Below are positions 59,050-64,000 of a DNA stretch of 64,000 nt, piece by piece. Source of the DNA: Symbiodinium natans (taxonomy: Eukaryota; Sar; Dinophyceae; Suessiales; Symbiodiniaceae). The notes below the pieces were generated by a model. It was not told where the DNA came from. It ran no database searches and was given only the letters and a program-made list of their open reading frames with translations. Location of the stretch: assembly GCA_905221605.1 (NCBI GenBank), contig CAJNDS010000458.1, positions 772,136 through 836,135 on the forward strand, given 5' to 3'. Position numbers and translations under genes: made by a program. Each line of letters starts with the position of its first letter. The first letter of the stretch is position 1.

Positions 59050-61229
59050 ATGTCGATCACGATCGAAGTGAACCTTATAAGTGGCTGGGTAGGCCCTTGG
59101 GACATTTTAAGATTTTCCCTTATTGGGGTTTAAGAGGGTCATATTTTAGGAGCACACGTTACTCTTTTTGGGATACTAGAACCCCCCACTAGAACTGGTT
59201 CAGCAACTAACCCAGAGGGTCCATTTGTAGTACTACTATGGAATTAGGTACCCCAAAAACCCTATTTAGTATGGTTTTTGGGTACCTAATTCCATAATGG
59301 TAATACAAATGGACCCTAAACCCTAAACCCTAAACCCTAAACCCTAAACCCTAAACCCTAAACCCTAAACCCTAAACCCTAAACCCTAAACCCTAAACCC
59401 TAAACCCTAAACGGTAAGGTGGCAAGAGCGTGAAGTTGCAAACGGAGCCGTCAGAGTCCATCGACGTGCTGAGCCAACGAGCGCAGCATGCATTGGCCGT
59501 CGGCAAAGGAAGCTAAGGGGTAGAAGGAGGGTTTAGGGTTTAGGGTTTAGGGTTAGGGTTTAGGGTTTAGGGTTTAGGGGGGATGCTTCATCTTATCCCC
59601 CTATATATAACCCATCTTTTTTACCCCGATATATAATAACGTATGGAGTCCCTACATACCTCAGAAGCTCCTCAATACCCCCTAAGGTCCCTTGTAAGGT
59701 TAAACCCTAAACCCTAAACCCTAAACCCTAAACCCCCCTTGAGTCCCTTGAGGAAGGCTGCTGTCCTCCTCTGGCGATGTACTGGATGGAAGAGGAAGCG
59801 TGGAAGGAGCTGGGTTGACGACTGGTGATGCGCTGACCTTTCACCTGAGGACAGTTCAGGTCTTCGTAGCTGAGTGAGTACACTTTAAAAGACGTTTTTG
59901 GGATACGATAATCCCCTCTAGAACTGAAAGTGTACACTTCTTTGGCACCCTTATGAACTCGGCAACTAAGAGGTGATCGCCACTCAGAAGCATGAGTTCG
60001 GAAACGTGGCCGCCTTCGCGGCGATCCTGGGCGACGGATCTGTGGCGGCCTGGGGCGATGCTGCACTTGGTGGCGACTGCAGCGAGGTGCAAGACCAGCT
60101 CAAGAACGTCCAGCACATCCAAGCCTCCGAAGCTGCTTTTGCAGCAATCCGAAGTGATGGATCGGTTGTGGCTTGGGGGGATCCTGAGAGTGGGGGCGAT
60201 GCCAGCAGTGTGCAAGAGGAGCTCAAGAATGTAAGGGATCTGCAGGCTTCTGAGTGCGCTTTTGCTGCCATCCGCGAGGATGGGTCGGTGGTGACCTGGG
60301 GCAATGTCGACGGTGGGGGCGACTCCAGCACCGTGGATCTCAGGAACGTGAGGCACATCCAAGCCACGAGGCGCGCCTTTGCCGCCATCCGGGAGGATGG
60401 CTCGGCAGCAGTCTGGGGTGACGACGCGTTTGGGGGCGACTGCAGTGCCGTGGAAGGTCGGCTGAAGAACGTGCAGCGCATCCAAGCGTCGGTCTTCGCT
60501 TTTGCTGCGATCTGTGAGGGCGGATCTGTGGCGGCCTGGGGTGATCCCGAAGTTGGTGGCGACTGCAGTTACGTGCAAGACCAGCTCCAGAATGTTCGGG
60601 ACATCCAAGCTACTGAGTCTGCTTTTGCTGCAATCCGTGAGGATGGATCGGTGGTGACCTGGGGATACCCTGAATGCGGGGGCGACTGCAGCGCTGTCAA
60701 AGACCAGCTCAAGAACGTCCTGCGCATCCAAGCCTCCGGGCACGCCTTCGCTGCAATCCGTCAGGATGGGTCGGTGGTGACTTGGGGCCACGCTGACAGC
60801 GGGGCCGATTGCACCGCCGTGCAAGATCAGCTGAAGAGCGTGAAGCGCATCCAGCGTTGCGGAGAGGCCTTCGCCGCCCTAAGAAGCGATGGCTCTGTGG
60901 TGACCTGGGGCGATCCGGGCAGCGGGGGCAACAGCAGCGCCGTGCAAGATCAGCTCCGAGGTGTTTCAGACATCCAAGCTTCGGTCTCCTCCTTCGCTGC
61001 GATCTTAAAAGATGGGTCGGTGGTGACCTGGGGCAGCCAATCCTGTGGGGGTGACAGCAGCGATGTTGAGCTGAAGGATGTGAGGCACATCGCAGCCTCT
61101 GAAGGCGCATTTGCCGCGATTCTGGGGGATGGATCTGTGACGGTCTGGGGTGACCCGGACCTTGGTGGTGACGGCAGCAGTCTGTGCCAGAGAGCTGAGC
61201 CATCAAGCCCCGAAATCCTGACCCCTTAA
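59050..61229 (+). CDS. Ubiquitin-like domain plus RCC1-like repeat protein
   Basis: Four exons: 59050-59085 (MSITIEVNLISG), 59424-59512, 59757-59861 and 59975-61229 (TAA), about 490 residues. Residues 1 to about 75 resemble a ubiquitin-like fold: a beta start (ITIEVNLISGKSVKL), a helix (IDVLSQRAQHALAVGKG), then RLLSSSGDVLDGRGSVEGAG and DALTFHLRTVQV. Then come ten units of about 40 residues of the form AFAAIREDGSVVTWGDP..GGDSSAVQDQLKNVRHIQAS, related to RCC1-type blades (regulator of chromosome condensation/HERC). This architecture is, to my knowledge, frequent in Symbiodinium gene models. Its biochemical role is not established, and names such as E3 ligase HERC come from the repeats alone. 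Introns: a composite of families 6, 1 and 3 plus a telomere-like array (59086-59423); a TTTAGGG/AT-rich one (59513-59756); and a TIR introner (59862-59970) that restores ..LRTVQ-VIATQKHEF. All four exons share a frame. Confidence 0.85.
59098..59208 (+). mobile_element. Composite of truncated family 6 and family 1 sequence
   Basis: The TTCCCTTATTGGGGTTTAAG unit (59114) is followed by family 1 internal sequence and right end (TTTTTGGGATACTAGAAC ... TTCAGCAACTAA). Confidence 0.55.
59211..59316 (+). mobile_element. Family 3 TIR element running into telomere-like array
   Basis: Left end CCCAGAGGGTCCATTTGTAG. The right end is cut at GGACCC, where it continues directly as CCCTAAA repeats. The shared CCC suggests that the telomere-like tract began within the element's end. 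Confidence 0.7.
59314..59411 (-). repeat. (CCCTAAA)n array of 14 units
   Basis: Pure heptamers between the family 3 element and exon 2 of the RCC1-like gene. Confidence 0.9.
59862..59970 (+). mobile_element. Family 1 TIR introner with AGGT duplication
   Basis: CTTCGTAGCTGAGTGAG and ACTCGGCAACTAAG ends. AGGT lies at 59858-59861 and 59971-59974. Removal restores the frame at the junction between the ubiquitin-like and RCC1-like parts. Confidence 0.85.
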
Positions 61230-61609
61230 GCTTCGAATGCTGAATACGAGGGCCTTCCTATAGCCCTTTGGAGCAGAATTCTGAGCCCTGACGCCCGGAA
61301 CCCTTGACGGAACCCTTGAACCTCAAAACCCATATATTTCTAACCATCGTGGTCATTCAGGCGGCAAGCCACAAGGCCTTCGCCACAAAAGAAACAAAGG
61401 GGGAAGGGGGGAGGGGGGAAGAACGGGTGCGGCAGGTTGTTCCTAAAGGATGGCTTTTCCAGGGTCGATCCCCAAACTCTACTCTAAAGCCCTGAAACCC
61501 TAAAACCCTAAACCCTACAAGCCCTAGGACCGTACAAGACCTATGATCCCATAACTATAAACCCTATGTACGAAGGACCTTTAGGTATAATGTGAGGTAG
61601 CCTCTTTGT
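61230..61609. other. Downstream flank of the RCC1-like gene
   Basis: Mostly unique DNA with a few CCCTAAA-like units (61490-61520). No exon is supported. The 61304-61495 frame shows no motif. Confidence 0.5.
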
Positions 61610-61789
61610 TTAGTATTGGGGGCCTAGCCCGGGCTTCCCCCCAATACTGAATCACCAATACTAAATCACGAGCCCGGCCCTCCCCCCAATACTAAATCAC
61701 GAGCCCGCGCTTCCCCCCAATACTAAATCACGAGCCCGGGCTTCCCCCCAATACTAAATCACGAGCCCGGGCTCGTAATTTAGTATTGG

Positions 61790-61898
61790 GGGAATTTCTA
61801 TTTCAAAGATTTCAAAGATTTCAAAGGTTGCAAAAGGCGGGGGAAACTCCCGGGAAGTTTCCCAAACCTTTTGCAACCTTTGAAATCTTTGAAATCTT
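61790..61898. repeat. Hairpin module 1 (shortened right arm)
   Basis: Left arm TTTCTATTTCAAAGATTTCA..AAGGTTGCAAAAGG, loop near GGAAACTCCCGGGAAGTTTCC, right arm CCTTTTGCAACCTTTGAAAT. The right arm stops at CTTCG and lacks the outer AATAGAAATT. Confidence 0.85.
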
Positions 61899-62166
61899 CG
61901 CCCCGGGCTTCCCCAATACTAAACCACGAGCCCGGGCTTCCCCCCAATACTAAATCACGAGCCCGGGCTTCCCCCCAATATTAAATCACGAGCCCGGGCT
62001 TCACCCCTAATATTAAATCACGAGCCCGGCCCTCCCCCCAATACTAAATCACGAGCCCGGGCCTCCCCCCAATACTAAATCACGAGCCCGGCCCGCCCCC
62101 CAATACTAAATCACGAGCCCGGGCTTCCCCCCAATACTAAATCACGAGCCCGGGCTCGTAATTTAG

Positions 62167-62297
62167 TATTGGGGGAATTTCTATTTCAAAGATTTCAAAG
62201 ATTTCAAAGGTTGCAAAAGGCGGGGGAAACTCCCGGGAAGTTTCCCAAACCTTTTGCAACCTTTGAAATCTTTGAAATCTTTGAAATAGAAATTCCC
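62167..62297. repeat. Hairpin module 2
   Basis: Full arms GAATTTCTATTTCAAAGATT / AATCTTTGAAATAGAAATTC around GGCGGGGGAAACTCCCGGGA. Confidence 0.9.
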
Positions 62298-62567
62298 CCC
62301 GGGCTTCCCCAATACTAAACCACGAGCCCGGGCCTCACCCCAATACTAAATCACGAGCCCGGGCTTTCCCCCAATACGAAATCACGAGCCCGGGCTTCAC
62401 CCCTAATACTAAATCACGAGCCCGGCCCTCCCCCCAATACTAATCACGAGCCCGGGCCTCCCCCCAATACTAAATCACGAGCCCGGCCCTCCCCCAAATA
62501 CTAAATCACGAGCCCGGGCCTCCCCCCAATACTAAATCACGAGCCCGGGCTCGTAATTTAGTACTGG

Positions 62568-62709
62568 GGGAATTTCTATTTCAAAGATTTCAAAGATTTC
62601 AAAGATTTCAAAGGTTGCCAAAGGCGGGGGAAACTCCCGGGAAGTTTCCCAAACCTTTTGCAACCTTTGAAATCTTTGAAATCTTTGAAATCTTTGAAAT
62701 AGAAATTCC
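62568..62709. repeat. Hairpin module 3
   Basis: As module 2 with one more TTTCAAAGA unit in each arm. Matching unit numbers in the two arms suggest arm-to-arm correction. Confidence 0.9.
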
Positions 62710-62976
62710 CGCCGGGCTTCCCCAATACTAAACCACGAGCCCGGGCTTCCCCCCAATACTAAATCACGAGCCCGGGCTCCCCCCAATACTAAATCACGAG
62801 CCCGGGCTTCACCCCTAATACTAAATCACGAGCCCGGCCCTCCCCACTAAATCACGAGCCCGGGCCTCTCCCCAATACTAAATCACGAGCCCGGCCCTCC
62901 CCCCAATACTAAATCACGAGCCCGGGCTTCCCCCCAATACTAAATCACGAGGCCCGGGCTCGTAATTTAGTATTGG

Positions 62977-63107
62977 GGGAATTTCAAAGATTTCAAAGAT
63001 TTCAAAGATTTCAAAAGTTGCAAAAGGCGGGGGAAACTCCCGGGAAGTTTCCCAAACCTTTTGCAACCTTTGAAATCTTTGAAATCTTTGAAATAGAAAT
63101 TCCCCCA
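62977..63107. repeat. Hairpin module 4
   Basis: The left arm lacks the outer TCTATT. The right arm retains AATAGAAATT. Immediately to its right, 31-bp monomers change orientation. Confidence 0.85.
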
Positions 63108-63272
63108 ATACTAAATAACGAGCCCGGGCTCGTGATTTAGTATTGGGGGGAAGCCCGGGCTCGTGATTTAGTATTGGGGGGAAGGGCCGGGCTCGTGATT
63201 TAGTATTGGGGGGAAGCCCGGGCTCGTAATTTAGTATTGGGTGGAAGCCCGGGCTCGTAATTTAGTATTGGG

Positions 63273-63415
63273 GGAATATCTATTTCAAAGATTTCAAAGA
63301 TTTCAAAGATTTCAAAGGTTGCAAAAGGCGGGGGAAACTCCCGGGAAGTTTCCCAAACCTTTTGCAACCTTTGAAATCTTTGAAATCTTTGAAATCTTTG
63401 AAATAGAAATTCCCC
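63273..63415. repeat. Hairpin module 5
   Basis: Full arms with four TTTCAAAGA-type units, flanked on both sides by inverse-sense monomers. Confidence 0.9.
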
Positions 63416-63567
63416 CAATACTAAATAACGAGCCCGGGCTCGTGATTTAGTATTGGAGGGCCGGGCTCGTGATTTAGTATTGGGGGGAAGCCCGGGCTCG
63501 TGATTTAGTGTTGGGGGGAAGCCCGGGCTCGTGATTTAGTATTGGGGGGAAGCCCGGGCTCGTAATT

Positions 63568-63693
63568 TAGTATTGGGGGAATTTCTATTTCAAAGATTTC
63601 AAAGATTTCAAAGGTTGCAAAAGGCGGGGAAACTCCCGGGAATTTCCCCCGCCTTTTGCAACCTTTGAAATCTTTGAAATAGAAATTCCCCCA
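63568..63693. repeat. Hairpin module 6 with corrected loop
   Basis: The loop reads GGCGGGGAAACTCCCGGGAA then TTTCCCCCGCC, so pairing continues further into the loop than in modules 1 to 5, where the right side reads TTTCCCAAACC. Confidence 0.85.
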
Positions 63694-64000
63694 ATGCTAA
63701 ATTACGAGCCCGGGCTCGTGATCTAGTATTGGGGGGAAGCCCGGGCTCGTGATTTAGTATTGGGGGGAGGGCCGGGCTCGTGATTTAGTATTGGGGGGAA
63801 GCGCGGGCTCGTGATTTAGTATTGGGGGGAGGGCCGGGCTCGTGATTTAGTATTAGGGGTGAAGCCCGGGCTCGTGATTTAGTGTTGGGGGGAAGCCCGG
63901 GCTCGTGATTTAGTATTGGGGGAAGCCCGGGCTCGTGGTTTAGTATTGGGGAAGCCCGGGGGGAATTTCTATTTCAAAGATTTCAAAGACTTCAAAGATT

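Larger units (their letters stand above)
61610..64000. repeat. 31-bp satellite with embedded long hairpins, orientation flipping near 63.11 kb
   Basis: The monomer of about 31 bp contains AATACTAAATCACGAGCCCG and GGCTTCCCCCC. Copies read in this sense from about 61640 to 63115 and as the inverse (GGGCTCGTGATTTAGTATTG) from about 63118 to 63960. Six complete hairpin modules interrupt the array (see separate entries), and a seventh starts at 63964. The array continues beyond the window. Confidence 0.9.

Noticed and set aside
59856..60824. Long minus-strand open frame of 322 codons opposite the RCC1-like repeats
   Set aside because: It is the antisense shadow of the repeated + strand codons. 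It crosses the introner and shows no family motif.
62532..63450. Open frames with RFQRFQRFQ and EIFEIFEI repeats
   Set aside because: Translation of the hairpin arms in the satellite. They recur with each module and have no independent coding support.
61610..64000. CRISPR array
   Set aside because: The units of about 31 bp repeat without unique spacers, contain hairpin modules and sit in a eukaryotic context. This is a satellite.
1..64000. tRNA, rRNA, spliced-leader RNA or 5S genes
   Set aside because: I looked for cloverleaf-like stretches and the dinoflagellate spliced-leader core (CCATTTTGGCTCAAG) and found none. A covariance-model search would be needed to exclude them.

Overview
The window looks like nuclear DNA from a dinoflagellate, most plausibly a Symbiodinium-like or related lineage. 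Three things point there: plant-type (TTTAGGG)n telomere-like tracts scattered in both orientations through nearly all non-coding DNA; very short exons, all the convincing ones on the + strand (one-way gene order); and a gene joining a ubiquitin-like domain to about ten RCC1-like FAAI..DGSVVTWG repeats, a family I associate with Symbiodiniaceae. I see no bacterial-style operons, rRNA or tRNA.

Layout, all +. 23-3513: a multi-exon gene for a multi-pass membrane protein of unknown function. 5.7-23.5 kb: small exon-like islands (5762-6075, 11592-13041, 16427-16790, 22503-23460) in telomere-like DNA. 25980-31480: exons that together look like a thioredoxin-fold domain (CQPC active-site motif, then TYPAIRGFRQG). 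34393-36315: an unknown gene with one long exon. 38384-42970: a chain of short exons. 44230-44648: a retropepsin-like exon, probably from a retroelement. 45.5-50 kb: isolated exon-like islands. 50321-55700: a gene of about 15 exons for a secreted protein with a von Willebrand type D-like region (GDPHVFTLDG). 56048-57855: exons ending in a basic tail. 59050-61229: the ubiquitin-like/RCC1-like gene, the best-supported gene here. 61610-64000: a 31-bp GC-rich satellite broken by long hairpin modules, with a change of orientation near 63.11 kb.

The main result concerns intron origin. (1) Several families of short terminal-inverted-repeat (TIR) elements lie inside exons. Removing the element plus one copy of a 4-bp duplication restores one open frame, at 114-248, 1497-1615, 1816-2035, 50408-50528, 51583-51719, 54459-54576 and 59862-59970. 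They therefore behave as introner-type introns. (2) Other introns are almost pure telomere-like repeat, or a telomere-like tract next to older intron sequence, bounded by direct copies of exon sequence 7 to 26 bp long (2144/2311, 2639/2816, 2873/3028, 53533/53645, and 18137/18259 without a proven frame). This looks like telomere-repeat insertion at staggered breaks, later spliced out. Telomere-like tracts also sit inside TIR elements (1816-2035, 11671-11952, 7548-7676), so the two processes are layered.

Exon limits are by-eye inferences from frame continuity. No transcript or database search was available, and the element family numbers are local labels used only here.
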